The translations under genes were made by a program, and so were the position numbers. The notes under the pieces were generated by a model, which was given only the letters and a program-made list of their open reading frames with translations, was not told the DNA's origin and ran no database searches. 64,000 bases of DNA from the NCBI GenBank assembly GCA_026169195.1, contig JAPFEH010000006.1, forward strand, positions 23,243-87,242. The letters run 5' to 3'. Position 1 is the first letter of the stretch; every line of letters begins with the position of its first letter. This stretch comes from Dysosmobacter sp. Lineage in GTDB: Bacteria; Bacillota; Clostridia; Oscillospirales; Oscillospiraceae. Positions 27,408-38,089 of the stretch are shown piece after piece.

Positions 27408-29174
27408 ATGTCCGAAGAAGTCAAGAACGAATTTGCCTTTGAAAATGAAGCGTACCGCAAGACCTACTGGCATACCTGCTCCCATGTGCTGGCGCAGGCT
27501 GTCAAGCGGCTGTATCCTGAAGTGAAGCTGGCCATTGGCCCCTCTATCGAGGAAGGCTTCTATTATGACATGGACTCTCCCTTCCCCTTCACTCCGGAGA
27601 TCATGGAGAAGATCGAGGGCGAGATGCGGAAGATCTGCAAGGAGAAGCTGAAGCTGGAGCGGTTCGAGCTGCCCCGTGCGGAGGCTGTGAAGTTCATGGA
27701 GGAAAAGGGTGAGCCTTACAAGGTGGAGCTGATCAACGATCTTCCTGAGGATGCGGTCATCAGCTTCTACCGGCAGGGAGAGTTCACCGACCTGTGCGCC
27801 GGCCCCCATCTGGATTCCACCGGCCGCATCAAGGGCAACGCCATCAAGCTGACCGCCTGCAACGCCGCTTACTGGCGGGGTGACTCCAACCGCGAGACCC
27901 TTCAGCGCATTTACGGCATTGCGTTCCCCAAAAAGGACGAGCTGGATGCCTATCTCCAGCGCATTGAAGAGGCTAAGAAGCGGGATCACCGGAAGTTGGG
28001 CAAGGAGCTGGGACTTTATATGCTGCGGGATGAAGGCCCCGGATTCCCCTTCTTCCTGCCCAAGGGCATGGTGCTGCGCAACACCCTGATCGACTATTGG
28101 CGTCAGGTCCACAAGAAGTACGGCTATGTGGAGATCTCCACCCCCATGATGATGAACCGTCAGCTGTGGGAGCGCTCCGGCCATTGGGATCACTATAAGG
28201 ACAATATGTATACCACCGTCATCGACGATGTGGACTTTGCCATCAAGCCCATGAACTGCCCCGGCGGTATGCTGGTGTACTCCAGCGAGCCCCACTCCTA
28301 TCGGGATCTGCCCCTGCGGGTGGGCGAGCTGGGACTGGTGCACCGCCATGAGCTTTCCGGCGCGCTCCATGGCCTGTTCCGTGTCCGCTGCTTCACGCAG
28401 GACGACGCTCACGTCTTTATGACCCGTGACCAGATGAAGGATGTGATTCAGGAGACGGTCCGCCTCTTTGACGAGGTTTACTCCGTGTTCGGCCTCAGCT
28501 ATACCATTGAGCTTTCCACCATGCCCGAGGACCACATCGGCACGGTGGAGGAGTGGGAGCAGAATCAGGACATTCTGAAAAACGCCATTCTCGACATGGG
28601 CAAGGACTTTGTCATCAATGAGGGCGACGGCGCGTTCTACGGTCCCAAGCTGGACTTCCATCTGGCGGACTCTCTGGGCCGCACTTGGCAGTGTGGTACC
28701 ATTCAGCTGGACAGCCAGCTGCCGGAGCGGTTTGAACTGGAGTATACCGGCGAGGACGGCGCCAAGCACCGCCCGGTCATGATCCACCGGGTCGTTCTCG
28801 GCTCCATTGAGCGGTTCATCGGTGTCATCACGGAGCATTTTGCCGGCGCATTCCCTGTCTGGCTCAGCCCCGTTCAGGTGAAGATCCTGCCGGTCACCGA
28901 CCGGGCTGCCGACTATGCCAAGGAGCTGGCGTCCCGTCTGGATGCCATGAACTTCCGTGTGGAAGTGGATGGCCGCAACGAGAAGATCGGCAAGAAGATC
29001 CGGGAAGCGACCATGGAAAAGATCCCCTATATGCTGGTAGTGGGCGACCGGGACATGGAAAACGGCACGGTTTCCGTCCGCCTGCGCTCCGGCGAGGATC
29101 TGGGCGCCATGTCTCTGGAGGAGTTTGCCGCCAAGCTCAAAGAGGCTGTGGATACCAAGGCGATCCAGCAGTAA
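27408..29174 (+). CDS. thrS: Threonine--tRNA ligase
   Basis: THTCSHVLAQAVKRLYP, CAGPHLDSTG, MNCPGGMLVY, GALHGLFRVRCFTQDDAHVF. Confidence 0.95.
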   Translation: MSEEVKNEFAFENEAYRKTYWHTCSHVLAQAVKRLYPEVKLAIGPSIEEGFYYDMDSPFPFTPEIMEKIEGEMRKICKEKLKLERFELPRAEAVKFMEEKGEPYKVELINDLPEDAVISFYRQGEFTDLCAGPHLDSTGRIKGNAIKLTACNAAYWRGDSNRETLQRIYGIAFPKKDELDAYLQRIEEAKKRDHRKLGKELGLYMLRDEGPGFPFFLPKGMVLRNTLIDYWRQVHKKYGYVEISTPMMMNRQLWERSGHWDHYKDNMYTTVIDDVDFAIKPMNCPGGMLVYSSEPHSYRDLPLRVGELGLVHRHELSGALHGLFRVRCFTQDDAHVFMTRDQMKDVIQETVRLFDEVYSVFGLSYTIELSTMPEDHIGTVEEWEQNQDILKNAILDMGKDFVINEGDGAFYGPKLDFHLADSLGRTWQCGTIQLDSQLPERFELEYTGEDGAKHRPVMIHRVVLGSIERFIGVITEHFAGAFPVWLSPVQVKILPVTDRAADYAKELASRLDAMNFRVEVDGRNEKIGKKIREATMEKIPYMLVVGDRDMENGTVSVRLRSGEDLGAMSLEEFAAKLKEAVDTKAIQQ

Positions 29175-29193
29175 CCATCTGTTTTTTCAGAAA

Positions 29194-29230
29194 CCCAGCG
29201 GTTCGGACAACCTCCGGACCGCTGGTTTTT
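29194..29230 (+). terminator. Intrinsic terminator after thrS
   Basis: CCAGCGGTTCGGA...TCCGGACCGCTGG followed by TTTTTTT. Confidence 0.8.
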
Positions 29231-29370
29231 TTCGATGCAGGGAAAAAGCAGTCAAATGTGTGAACGCTGACAGTGGACAGAAGTCCTGCTGAAATAGACA
29301 AATGGCCTTTTGCGGAGCACTGGAAAATCTGGAATCTTTTCTGAAATTGTTTGGAAACAGCGCAAAACCA

Positions 29371-29400
29371 TTGCAACCGACGGGCCGGAAAGAGTATACT
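29371..29400 (+). promoter_or_regulatory. Predicted promoter for pyruvate carboxylase
   Basis: TTGCAA - 18 nt - TATACT. Confidence 0.55.
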
Positions 29401-29458
29401 GAGTCACAAATCAAATGCCCTCGCATTCAAAATTCATCAGAAGGAGTCAAGTACAGCC

Positions 29459-32400
29459 ATGAGCAGAACATTCAAAAAAGTGCTGGTCGCCAATCGGGGC
29501 GAGATCGCCATGCGGATTTTCCGCGCCTGTCATGATCTGGGGCTGCAGACCATAGCCATCTATTCCAACGAGGATATGTACAGCATCTTCCGGACTGCCG
29601 CCGATGAATCCTATCTGATCGGCGAAAATGAAAGCCCGCTGGGGGCTTATCTGAATATCCCGCGCATCATTGAGCTGGCAAAAAAACACGGAGCAGACGC
29701 CATTCACCCGGGATACGGCTTCCTCAGCGAAAACGGCGACTTTGCCCGGGCCTGCGAGGAAGCGGGCATCAAGTTCATCGGGCCCAGCTCCCGGATTCTG
29801 GATATGATGGGCGACAAGCTCTCCGCCAAGCAGATGGCGGTGGCCTGCGGCGTTCCCACCACCCCCGGCACCACGGAGCCGCTCCAGAGTCGGGAGGCGG
29901 CTCAGAAGCTGGCGATGGAGTTCGGTTTTCCTGTTATTTTGAAAGCCGCTGCCGGCGGCGGCGGCCGCGGTATGCGCCGCTGCAACACCGTGGAGGAAGT
30001 GGGTCTCAATTTCGACTTGGTAAAGGCGGAAGCAAAAAAAGCATTCGGAAACGACGATATTTTCATGGAGAAGTTTCTGGTGGAGCCCAAGCACATTGAG
30101 GTTCAGGTGCTGGGCGATGAGCAGGGGAATGTCGTCCATCTCTTTGAGCGGGACTGCTCCCTCCAGAGACGCTATCAGAAGGTGGTGGAGTTCACGCCGG
30201 CATTCTCGGTGGCGCCTGAGATCAGGCAGGCACTGTATGAAGATGCGGTGAAGATCGCCAAGTACGTGGGCTATACCAATGCCGGCACGCTGGAATTTCT
30301 GGTGGATCAAGAGGGACATCACTATTTCATTGAGATGAATCCCCGGATTCAGGTGGAGCACACGGTCACGGAGATGGTCACGGGCATTGATCTGGTGCGC
30401 TCTCAGATTTTGATTGCGGAGGGCCGGTCTCTCAGCGATCCGGAAATCGGGATTCCTTCACAGGAGGCGCTGCATCTCAACGGCTACGCGGTCCAGTGCC
30501 GCGTGACTACGGAGGATCCCGCCAACAACTTTGCTCCGGATACCGGTAAGATCACCGCCTACCGCTCTGCCGGCGGCTTCGGTATCCGGCTGGATGGCGG
30601 CAACGCCTATACCGGCGCGGTGATCTCTCCGTATTATGACTCTCTGCTGGTGAAGATCACCACGTGGGACAACACCTTTGCGGGGGTGTGCCGCAAGGCG
30701 GTCCGCGCCATCAATGAGATCCACATTCGGGGCGTCAAAACCAACATCGCCTTCATTACGAATATTCTGAAGAATCCGACCTTTCTGGCCGGTAAGTGCC
30801 ACACCAAGTTTATTGACGAGACTCCGGAGCTGTTCCAGATCGACGAGAGTCTGGACCGGGCCACCAAAATGCTCAAGTACATCGGCAATATCGCGGTGAA
30901 GGAGCAAGGGGGGCACAAGTTTTATGACACGCCCCGATTCCCGCCGGTGACCGGTGACCGGCCTGACGGGCTGAAGCAGCTGCTGGATGCCAAAGGGCCG
31001 AAAGCCGTGGCGGACTGGGTGCTGGCGCAGAAAAAACTGCTGGTTTGCGACACCACCTGCCGGGATGCCCACCAATCTCTGCTGGCGACCCGGGTGCGTA
31101 CCCGGGATATCGTGAAGGGAATGGAGGCAACCAGTGAGATTCTGGCAGACGCCTTCTCTCTGGAATGCTGGGGCGGCGCTACGTTCGATGTGGCGTACCG
31201 CTTCCTCCATGAATCTCCATGGGAGCGGCTGGATCTGATTCGCCAAAAGGCGCCCAACCTGCTTTTGCAGATGCTGCTGCGGGGCGCCAACGCTGTGGGC
31301 TATACCAACTATCCCGATAATGTCATTCGGGAATTTATCAAGGAGGCTGCCCGCTCCGGTATCGATGTGTTCCGTGTGTTTGACTCCCTGAACTGGATCC
31401 CCGGAATGGAAGTGGCCATGGACGAGGTGCTCAAGCAGGATAAGATCTGTCAGGCGACGATCTGCTATACGGGCGATATTCTGGACCCCAAGCGGGATAA
31501 ATATCCGCTGGAATATTATGTGAATCTCGCCAAAGAGCTGGAGCATCGGGGCGCTCATATGCTGGCCATCAAGGATATGTCCGGCGTACTGAAGCCCTAC
31601 GCCGCGAAAAAGCTGGTTTCCGCGCTCAAGCAGGAGATCGGCATTCCCATCCAGCTCCATACCCACGATACCTCCGGCAATCAGGTGGCGGCCTGCCTGC
31701 TGGCGGCGGAGGCCGGCGTAGACGTGGTGGATCTGGCCATCAGTTCTATGGCAGGCATGACCAGCCAGCCCTCGCTGAATGCTGTGGCGGCGGCCTTGCA
31801 GGGCACCGAGCGGGATACCGGACTGGATCTGGATCGCTTGCAGACCCTCACCGATTATTGGGAAGATGTGCGTAAGCGTTATGATTCCTTTGAAGGCGGC
31901 ATTCAGTGCAACAGCACAGACATCTACCGCTATGAAATTCCCGGCGGTCAGTATACGAATCTGAAGCCGCAGGTGGAATCTCTGGGGCTTGGCAGCCGCT
32001 TCACGGAGGTCAAGGAGAACTATCGGGTGGTCAATGAAATGCTGGGCGACATTGTCAAGGTGACCCCCTCCTCCAAGATGGTGGGCGATCTGGCAATTTT
32101 TATGACGCAAAACAATCTCACGTCGGAGACCATTGTGGAAAAGGGGGAGGGGCTGGCGTTCCCGGACAGTGCTGTCAGCTATTTCTCCGGTATGATGGGC
32201 CAGCCTGCCGGCGGATTCCCCGAGGAGCTGCAGCGGGTGGTCCTTAAGGGGAAGGCCCCCATTACCTGCCGCCCCGGCGAACTGCTGCCTCCGGTGGACT
32301 TTGAGGAAAAGCGGCGGGAGATGCAGTCCTTTGCCCCGGATCCCAGCTGGCGGGCGGTCCTGAGCTACTGCCTGTACCCCAAGGTGGTGGAGGACTTCGT

Positions 32401-32875
32401 CAAGAGCCAGAAGGAGTATGGCTATATCATGCGCCTTGGCAGCCATGTGTTCTTCCACGGGCTTGCGGTTGGCGAGACCAATAAGGTCAATATTGCCGAC
32501 GGAAAGACGCTGGTCATCAAGTATCTGGGACTTGGCGAGGTAGACAAGGAAGGAATGCGCACCGTCAGCTTTGAGCTCAACGGCATCCGGCGGGATGTGC
32601 AGGTGCCCGATGAGGCTGCGCAGAAGAATATCGTGAAGGTGCCTATGGCAGATCCGGAGGACAAGAGTCAGGTGGGAGCGTCCATTCCCGGTGCGGTCAG
32701 CAAGATTGCCGTGAAGGCCGGAGATACCGTGGAAAAGAATCAGACGCTGGTGACCATTGAGGCCATGAAGATGGAGACCGCCGTTACTGCCCGCATGAGC
32801 GGTGTGGTAGAGTCTGTGGAAGTCCGGGAGGGCGATACCGTCAAGGGCGGACAGCTGCTGCTGACCATTCGGTAA
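29459..32875 (+). CDS. pyc: Pyruvate carboxylase
   Basis: N-terminal biotin carboxylase (VLVANRGEIAMRIFRAC), carboxyltransferase (CDTTCRDAHQSLLATRVRT), C-terminal biotinyl site EAMKMETAV. Confidence 0.96.
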   Translation: MSRTFKKVLVANRGEIAMRIFRACHDLGLQTIAIYSNEDMYSIFRTAADESYLIGENESPLGAYLNIPRIIELAKKHGADAIHPGYGFLSENGDFARACEEAGIKFIGPSSRILDMMGDKLSAKQMAVACGVPTTPGTTEPLQSREAAQKLAMEFGFPVILKAAAGGGGRGMRRCNTVEEVGLNFDLVKAEAKKAFGNDDIFMEKFLVEPKHIEVQVLGDEQGNVVHLFERDCSLQRRYQKVVEFTPAFSVAPEIRQALYEDAVKIAKYVGYTNAGTLEFLVDQEGHHYFIEMNPRIQVEHTVTEMVTGIDLVRSQILIAEGRSLSDPEIGIPSQEALHLNGYAVQCRVTTEDPANNFAPDTGKITAYRSAGGFGIRLDGGNAYTGAVISPYYDSLLVKITTWDNTFAGVCRKAVRAINEIHIRGVKTNIAFITNILKNPTFLAGKCHTKFIDETPELFQIDESLDRATKMLKYIGNIAVKEQGGHKFYDTPRFPPVTGDRPDGLKQLLDAKGPKAVADWVLAQKKLLVCDTTCRDAHQSLLATRVRTRDIVKGMEATSEILADAFSLECWGGATFDVAYRFLHESPWERLDLIRQKAPNLLLQMLLRGANAVGYTNYPDNVIREFIKEAARSGIDVFRVFDSLNWIPGMEVAMDEVLKQDKICQATICYTGDILDPKRDKYPLEYYVNLAKELEHRGAHMLAIKDMSGVLKPYAAKKLVSALKQEIGIPIQLHTHDTSGNQVAACLLAAEAGVDVVDLAISSMAGMTSQPSLNAVAAALQGTERDTGLDLDRLQTLTDYWEDVRKRYDSFEGGIQCNSTDIYRYEIPGGQYTNLKPQVESLGLGSRFTEVKENYRVVNEMLGDIVKVTPSSKMVGDLAIFMTQNNLTSETIVEKGEGLAFPDSAVSYFSGMMGQPAGGFPEELQRVVLKGKAPITCRPGELLPPVDFEEKRREMQSFAPDPSWRAVLSYCLYPKVVEDFVKSQKEYGYIMRLGSHVFFHGLAVGETNKVNIADGKTLVIKYLGLGEVDKEGMRTVSFELNGIRRDVQVPDEAAQKNIVKVPMADPEDKSQVGASIPGAVSKIAVKAGDTVEKNQTLVTIEAMKMETAVTARMSGVVESVEVREGDTVKGGQLLLTIR

Positions 32876-33038
32876 ATAAAATCATCAGATTGACAGAATG
32901 TATACGTTTAAGCTGTGAAAAATTGTGCAAAAACTTGGTTTTCCCGCGATTTGGGACTTTAAATCCCTATTCAGTTAAAGAAAATGCAAGAGATTGCGCA
33001 TGGGCTTGCAGAAAAACTCCGGAAAACAGAAAAAAGAC

Positions 33039-33067
33039 TTGAAAAATGAATGGACTTGCGGTATGAT
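33039..33067 (+). promoter_or_regulatory. Predicted promoter for TRAP/TAXI operon
   Basis: TTGAAA - 17 nt - TATGAT. Confidence 0.6.
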
Positions 33068-33116
33068 ATGCAGGTAACACAATGCACCGTATCAAAAAGG
33101 AAAAGAGGATGCTACT

Positions 33117-34064
33117 ATGAAGAAGTTTTTTGCACTGACGCTGGCAGTCCTGACCATGGCCGTGACACTGGCCGGCTGCGGAGGCAAGAGCGAGCTGACC
33201 TTCATCACCGGCGGTGATCAGGGTACTTACTACGGATTCGGCAGCGTGCTGGCCGGACAGATCAGCGACAGCACCGAGACTGCTGTGACCGCTATCGTGG
33301 GTAAGGGCTCCAAGGGCAACATCGAGGCCATGTCTGTGGGCGATGCCCAGTTGGGCTTTGTTCAGTCCGACGTCATGGCGTATGCCTATGACGGCACCAA
33401 CCTGTTCGAAGAGAGCGGAAAGATCGACAGCTTCTCCACTGTGGCCGCCCTGTATATGGAGCAGGTCCAGATCATCACGCTGGACCCCGCCATCAAGACG
33501 GTTGCCGACCTGAAGGGGAAGAACGTCTCCGTGGGCGATTCCGGCTCCGGTGTGTATTTCAACGCACTGGATGTGCTGGGCGCTTATGACCTGACGCTGG
33601 ATGACATCAAGCCTACCTACCAGTCCTTCGGCGACAGCGCTGAGGCTCTGCAGGACGGCAAGATCGACGCAGCCTTCATCGTGGCCGGCGCTCCCACCAC
33701 CGCGGTTACCTCTCTGGCGGCCACCCGTGATGTGTACGTTGTGGAGCTGGATGACGCCCACATTGAAAAGCTGATTGCTACGTCTCCTTATTACAGCAAG
33801 AGCGTGATTCCGGCTGCATCTTATGGTCTGGAGCATGATGCCACCACCGTGGCGGTAGGCGCCGTGATCGTTGCCAATGACGATGTGGCAGAGGATGACA
33901 TTTACAATGTGGTCTCCGGCATTTTCGAGAGCATTGATACACTGGCTCATGACAAGAAGAATGAGCTGGATCTGGACTTTGCCTCTTCTGTGACTGCCGT
34001 GCCCTATCATCCCGGCGCTGCAAAGTATTTCAGCGAGAAGGGGATCACCGTTCCCACCAAGTAA
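33117..34064 (+). CDS. TAXI-family TRAP transporter solute-binding protein (lipoprotein)
   Basis: Lipobox AVTLAGCGG; LTFITGGDQGTYYGFGSVLAGQI; GKNVSVGDSGSGVYFNALDVL. Confidence 0.92.
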   Translation: MKKFFALTLAVLTMAVTLAGCGGKSELTFITGGDQGTYYGFGSVLAGQISDSTETAVTAIVGKGSKGNIEAMSVGDAQLGFVQSDVMAYAYDGTNLFEESGKIDSFSTVAALYMEQVQIITLDPAIKTVADLKGKNVSVGDSGSGVYFNALDVLGAYDLTLDDIKPTYQSFGDSAEALQDGKIDAAFIVAGAPTTAVTSLAATRDVYVVELDDAHIEKLIATSPYYSKSVIPAASYGLEHDATTVAVGAVIVANDDVAEDDIYNVVSGIFESIDTLAHDKKNELDLDFASSVTAVPYHPGAAKYFSEKGITVPTK

Positions 34065-34157
34065 GGAACGCATCCATCAGCGGACTGCGGCGGATCTCCG
34101 CCGCAGTCCCTTGTGCTGTCAACGGATGTTAAAAAAGTGTTAAAAGGAGAGCGATCT

Positions 34158-36215
34158 ATGAGCTTTTTGAAGAAAAAGCGGGACACGGCGCCGGAGGTTT
34201 CCGCAGCGCCGGCTGACGCTGCGGAGGTTGGTTCCGCGGCAGATGTGGAAGCGGTCATGAAAAAATATGACCGGGAATCCAATGTGCGGGTCTGGGAGGG
34301 AGTCCCCGGGATCATTGTCAAGGCGCTGATGGCGTCCTTCTCCCTGTACTGCCTGTATCTTACCCTGTTTGATACCAGCCTGCCGGAGTTCCGGCTGACC
34401 ATTTTTCTGGCGCTGATTATCATCATCGGCTACCTGAACTATCCGGCCAGACGGGGACATGTGCGGGCCAACTATATGCCATGGTATGACATCGCCATCA
34501 TGGTGATCGGCTGCCTGCCCTTTTTCTATTTCGCCTTCAATGCCAGCACCATTGTCAACACCAGCTATACGGTGCTGTCCAAGGACCCGCTGATGCTGGG
34601 AATGGCGGTGGTCGGTATTCTGGCGCTGGTGGAGCTTTGCCGCCGCAGCGTGGGACTGCCTATTTTGTGCGTGGTGGGCGTGCTTCTGGTGTATACCTTT
34701 GCCAATGTCCGCTTCGGCAAGGTACTTTATGACCTGTTCTTTACCACCAACGGCGTGATGGGCACGCCCATCAATGTCTGCCAGAAGTACATCGTGGTGT
34801 TCATCATTTTCGGTGCGTTTCTGGAACGCACCGGCATTTCCAACTTCTTCATCAATCTGGCCAACTGTGTGGCAGGCGCTGCCGCCGGCGGTCCGGCCAA
34901 GGTGGCCGTGATCTCCTCCGCTCTGTGCGGCATGGTCTCCGGATCTTCTGTTGGCAATACCGTTACCACGGGCTCCGTGACCATTCCCATGATGAAAAAG
35001 ACCGGCTACCGGGGTGAATTTGCCGGCGCTGTGGAGGCTGCGGCTTCCACCGGCGGTCAGATTATGCCTCCGATCATGGGCGCCGCTGCCTTTTTGATGG
35101 CGGAATATACCGGCATTCCTTACGGAAGGATCGCTGTGCTGGCGATTCTGCCTGCCGTGCTGTATTTCACCGGAATTTTCATGGCAGTCCATCTGGAGGC
35201 CAAAAAGCTTGGCCTGAAGGGTATTCCCAGAGAAGAGCTGCCCCGCTTTGGCTCTCTGGTGAAGCGGATCTATCTGCTTGCGCCGCTGGTGGTGCTGGTG
35301 GTGCTGGTGACCAAGGGTACCCGCACGATGCAGTCCTCCGCGGCTCTGGCGATTCTTGTCACCATTGTTGTGGGACTGATCGGAAACGTGATCAACGCTG
35401 CATCCGCCGCGCGGAAGGGCGAGAGTTTTGCCCGGCATCTGGGCCGTTCTCTGGTATTCCGGAGCGAGGAAGCTGAGAGCATTTCCCTTATGAAGATCGT
35501 GGATGCGCTGGAAGCCGGCGGAAAGGGGACCATCACTGTGGCTGCTGCCTGCGCCATGGCAGGCATTGTGGCAGGCTGCATTACCTCCACCGGTCTTGCC
35601 AACACCATCCTGCGCGGCATCGTGTCCCTCTCCGGCGGCACGGTGATCGTGGCGCTGTTCCTGACCATGCTGTGCTGCATTGTGCTGGGCATGGGCGTAC
35701 CTACCACTGCCAATTACTGTATCATGGCCTCCACCTGCGCGCCCATCCTCATGAGTACAGAGATCGGCGTCCCCATGCTGGCAGCCCATTTCTTTGTGTT
35801 CTACTTCGGCATTGTGGCGGATATCACGCCGCCCGTGGCTCTGGCGGCATACGCCGGCAGCGCCATTGCCAAGGCACCTCCCATGAAGACTGCGATGAAC
35901 GCCACCAAGCTGGCCATTGCGGCGTTTATCGTGCCCTATATTTTCGCGCTGAATCCAGCCATGCTTTTTATCAACGTGACCAGCGTTTTTCAGGTGGTGC
36001 AGATTGTCGTCACCTCGCTGTTCGGCTTGTTTGGCGTGGCGGCGGCTTTGAACGGATTCCTCTATAAGCAGATGAACCCTCTGCTGCGGATTGTGCTGGC
36101 GGCCGGCGGTCTGTGTATGATGATCCCCGGCACCCTGACCGACGTGATCGGTTTGGCGGTTGTGGTGGGAATCATTCTCTTCCAGCGCGCTTCTGCGAAG
36201 CGCACTGCTGCCTGA
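34158..36215 (+). CDS. TRAP transporter fused permease subunit
   Basis: Polytopic membrane protein; GMVSGSSVGNTVTTGSVTIPMMKKTGY, STGGQIMPPIMGAAAFLMAE, GMGVPTTANYCI. Confidence 0.93.
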   Translation: MSFLKKKRDTAPEVSAAPADAAEVGSAADVEAVMKKYDRESNVRVWEGVPGIIVKALMASFSLYCLYLTLFDTSLPEFRLTIFLALIIIIGYLNYPARRGHVRANYMPWYDIAIMVIGCLPFFYFAFNASTIVNTSYTVLSKDPLMLGMAVVGILALVELCRRSVGLPILCVVGVLLVYTFANVRFGKVLYDLFFTTNGVMGTPINVCQKYIVVFIIFGAFLERTGISNFFINLANCVAGAAAGGPAKVAVISSALCGMVSGSSVGNTVTTGSVTIPMMKKTGYRGEFAGAVEAAASTGGQIMPPIMGAAAFLMAEYTGIPYGRIAVLAILPAVLYFTGIFMAVHLEAKKLGLKGIPREELPRFGSLVKRIYLLAPLVVLVVLVTKGTRTMQSSAALAILVTIVVGLIGNVINAASAARKGESFARHLGRSLVFRSEEAESISLMKIVDALEAGGKGTITVAAACAMAGIVAGCITSTGLANTILRGIVSLSGGTVIVALFLTMLCCIVLGMGVPTTANYCIMASTCAPILMSTEIGVPMLAAHFFVFYFGIVADITPPVALAAYAGSAIAKAPPMKTAMNATKLAIAAFIVPYIFALNPAMLFINVTSVFQVVQIVVTSLFGLFGVAAALNGFLYKQMNPLLRIVLAAGGLCMMIPGTLTDVIGLAVVVGIILFQRASAKRTAA

Positions 36216-36230
36216 TTGTCAGTTCTCAAC

Positions 36231-36264
36231 AAAAAATCGTCTCCATTTTTGGGGACGATTTTTT
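36231..36264 (+). terminator. Intrinsic terminator after TRAP permease
   Basis: AAAAAATCGTCTCC...GGGGACGATTTTTT. Confidence 0.8.
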
Positions 36265-36400
36265 GCAACCAATTGCAGGGCGCTTTCGTCTATATCATGA
36301 AAGAGTCAGCGCAAAACTGTAACCGTTTTGTTGTTGTATTCAAACCGGAGCTGTACTAGCATACATGGTACAGAACAGTCAGTGAAGGAGAAGTGTTGAT

Positions 36401-38080
36401 ATGTCTGAATTGATGGAAAAGGAGCAGCAGATCCAGACAGTGCCGGAAACCGGCGCGCAGGATGCGGCGCCTGCCGGAGAGGGAAAAAAGAAGCTTTCCC
36501 GCAAGACTCGCCGCCGTATCATCCGCTGGGTGGTGATTCTGGCAGTCCTGATTGCCCTTGCGGTGATTTTGGCAAAAACGCTGGGCGGAAAAGGCGAAGG
36601 AGAAAGCGAAATCATCACGGATATGGTGCAGTATGGAGCCATTACCTCTACCGTGGAGGGCAGCGGTCTGCCGAAGGCGAAAAAGAGCGAGACCATCACC
36701 CTGACCACGGCCGGCACCGTGCAGGAGGTTCTTGTGACGGAGGGCCAGCAGGTTACTGCGGGGACCCCGCTGTTTGTGGTGGATTCCGAGGCTGCCCGTA
36801 CTGCGGTGGAAAAGGCCCGCGAGGACGTAGAGGGTCGAGAAAAGCAACTGAGTGTCCTGCAAAAAGACCTTGCCGGCCTGAACCTGACGGCGCCCCATGG
36901 CGGAAAGATCATGCTGGGAGAGGATGCCCCACGGCTGCAGCCCGGCGAAGAGGTCACCAAGGGAACGGTGGTTGCGGAACTGAACGATGATACCAAAATG
37001 CGTCTGGAGCAGTATTACAGTTATGCCTATGCCGGAGATCTGCACGCCGGACAGAAGGTGGAGGTCTCCATTCCTGCGCTGATGTCCACAGTGACGGGGA
37101 CCGTGGAGGCGGTCCACATGGTCAGCCGCATCACACCGGAAGGCTCCAAGCTGTTTGCTGCGGAGATTGTGCTGGAGAATGAGGGTGTGCTGGCCAAGGA
37201 TATGGCGGCGTCTGCTGTGGTGAATGTGGATGGCGAAATGGTCTATCCCTATGAGCCGGGCAAGCTGGAGTATTACCGCACCACGACCTTGAAAACCACG
37301 GTCAACGGCACGGTTCTGGCAAATCATCTGGTGAATTACCTGCAGGTGTCTGCCGGACAGCTGCTGATGCAGATCGACGGCGAGGACAGTGAAAGCGAAA
37401 TCTTCACCGTGCAGCAGAGTCTGGAGGAGGCCCGCAAGGCGCTGGAGACGGCTCAGAAGAATCTGGACAACTGCAACGCGGTAGCGCCCATTGACGGAAC
37501 GGTCATGAGTCTGGCGATCCAGAACGGGCAGGAGGTGGAAGCCAATACGGCTGTCATCACCATTGCCGACACCTCGGTGATTTTGGTGGAGGCGACTGTG
37601 GACGAGCGGAATATCAGTTATGTCAAGCCCGGAATGCCGGTGGAGATCGACCAATGGGGCAACAAATTCACCGGCATCGTAGAATCGGTGAGTTTGAACT
37701 CCAAGGCGGAAAACGGCGTTGCCAGCTATCCCTTTGTCATTGCCGTGGACAATCCGGACGGATCCATGATGACCGGCAGCTACATCAGCTACTCCATGGT
37801 GGCAAGTGAGAATGACAACTGTCTGGTGGTTCCCATCCAGTGTGTCAAGTCGGTGCCGCTGGAGGACGGATCCGCTGCCGATGTGGTATACGTAAAGGCA
37901 GATGACCGTCCGGAAAATGCCATTGAGGTCACCACACCGGTAGATGGCGTGCCGGAGAAGGGCTTCTGGCCTGTTCCTGTGGAGATTGGCTTGTCTGACC
38001 AGTATAACGTGGAGATCAAGTCCGGTCTGGAGGAAGGAATGGAGGTCTTTACCACTGCACAGACCACCGCAATGTGGTAA
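36401..38080 (+). CDS. Efflux periplasmic adaptor-type (HlyD/MacA-like) protein
   Basis: One N-terminal TM, biotinyl-lipoyl-like halves (TAGTVQEVLVTEGQQVTAGTPLFVVDS; APIDGTVMSLAIQNGQEVEANTAVITIAD). Confidence 0.85.
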   Translation: MSELMEKEQQIQTVPETGAQDAAPAGEGKKKLSRKTRRRIIRWVVILAVLIALAVILAKTLGGKGEGESEIITDMVQYGAITSTVEGSGLPKAKKSETITLTTAGTVQEVLVTEGQQVTAGTPLFVVDSEAARTAVEKAREDVEGREKQLSVLQKDLAGLNLTAPHGGKIMLGEDAPRLQPGEEVTKGTVVAELNDDTKMRLEQYYSYAYAGDLHAGQKVEVSIPALMSTVTGTVEAVHMVSRITPEGSKLFAAEIVLENEGVLAKDMAASAVVNVDGEMVYPYEPGKLEYYRTTTLKTTVNGTVLANHLVNYLQVSAGQLLMQIDGEDSESEIFTVQQSLEEARKALETAQKNLDNCNAVAPIDGTVMSLAIQNGQEVEANTAVITIADTSVILVEATVDERNISYVKPGMPVEIDQWGNKFTGIVESVSLNSKAENGVASYPFVIAVDNPDGSMMTGSYISYSMVASENDNCLVVPIQCVKSVPLEDGSAADVVYVKADDRPENAIEVTTPVDGVPEKGFWPVPVEIGLSDQYNVEIKSGLEEGMEVFTTAQTTAMW

Positions 38081-38089
38081 GGTGGCGCT

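Noticed and set aside
30458-32458. 666 aa minus-strand ORF opposite pyruvate carboxylase
   Set aside because: Antisense shadow ORF of a clear pyc gene in GC-rich sequence; no recognisable motifs, His/Gln/Arg-rich composition typical of reverse frames.
34140-35789. 549 aa minus-strand ORF opposite the TRAP permease
   Set aside because: Shadow of a conserved permease; His/Gln-rich reverse-frame composition.
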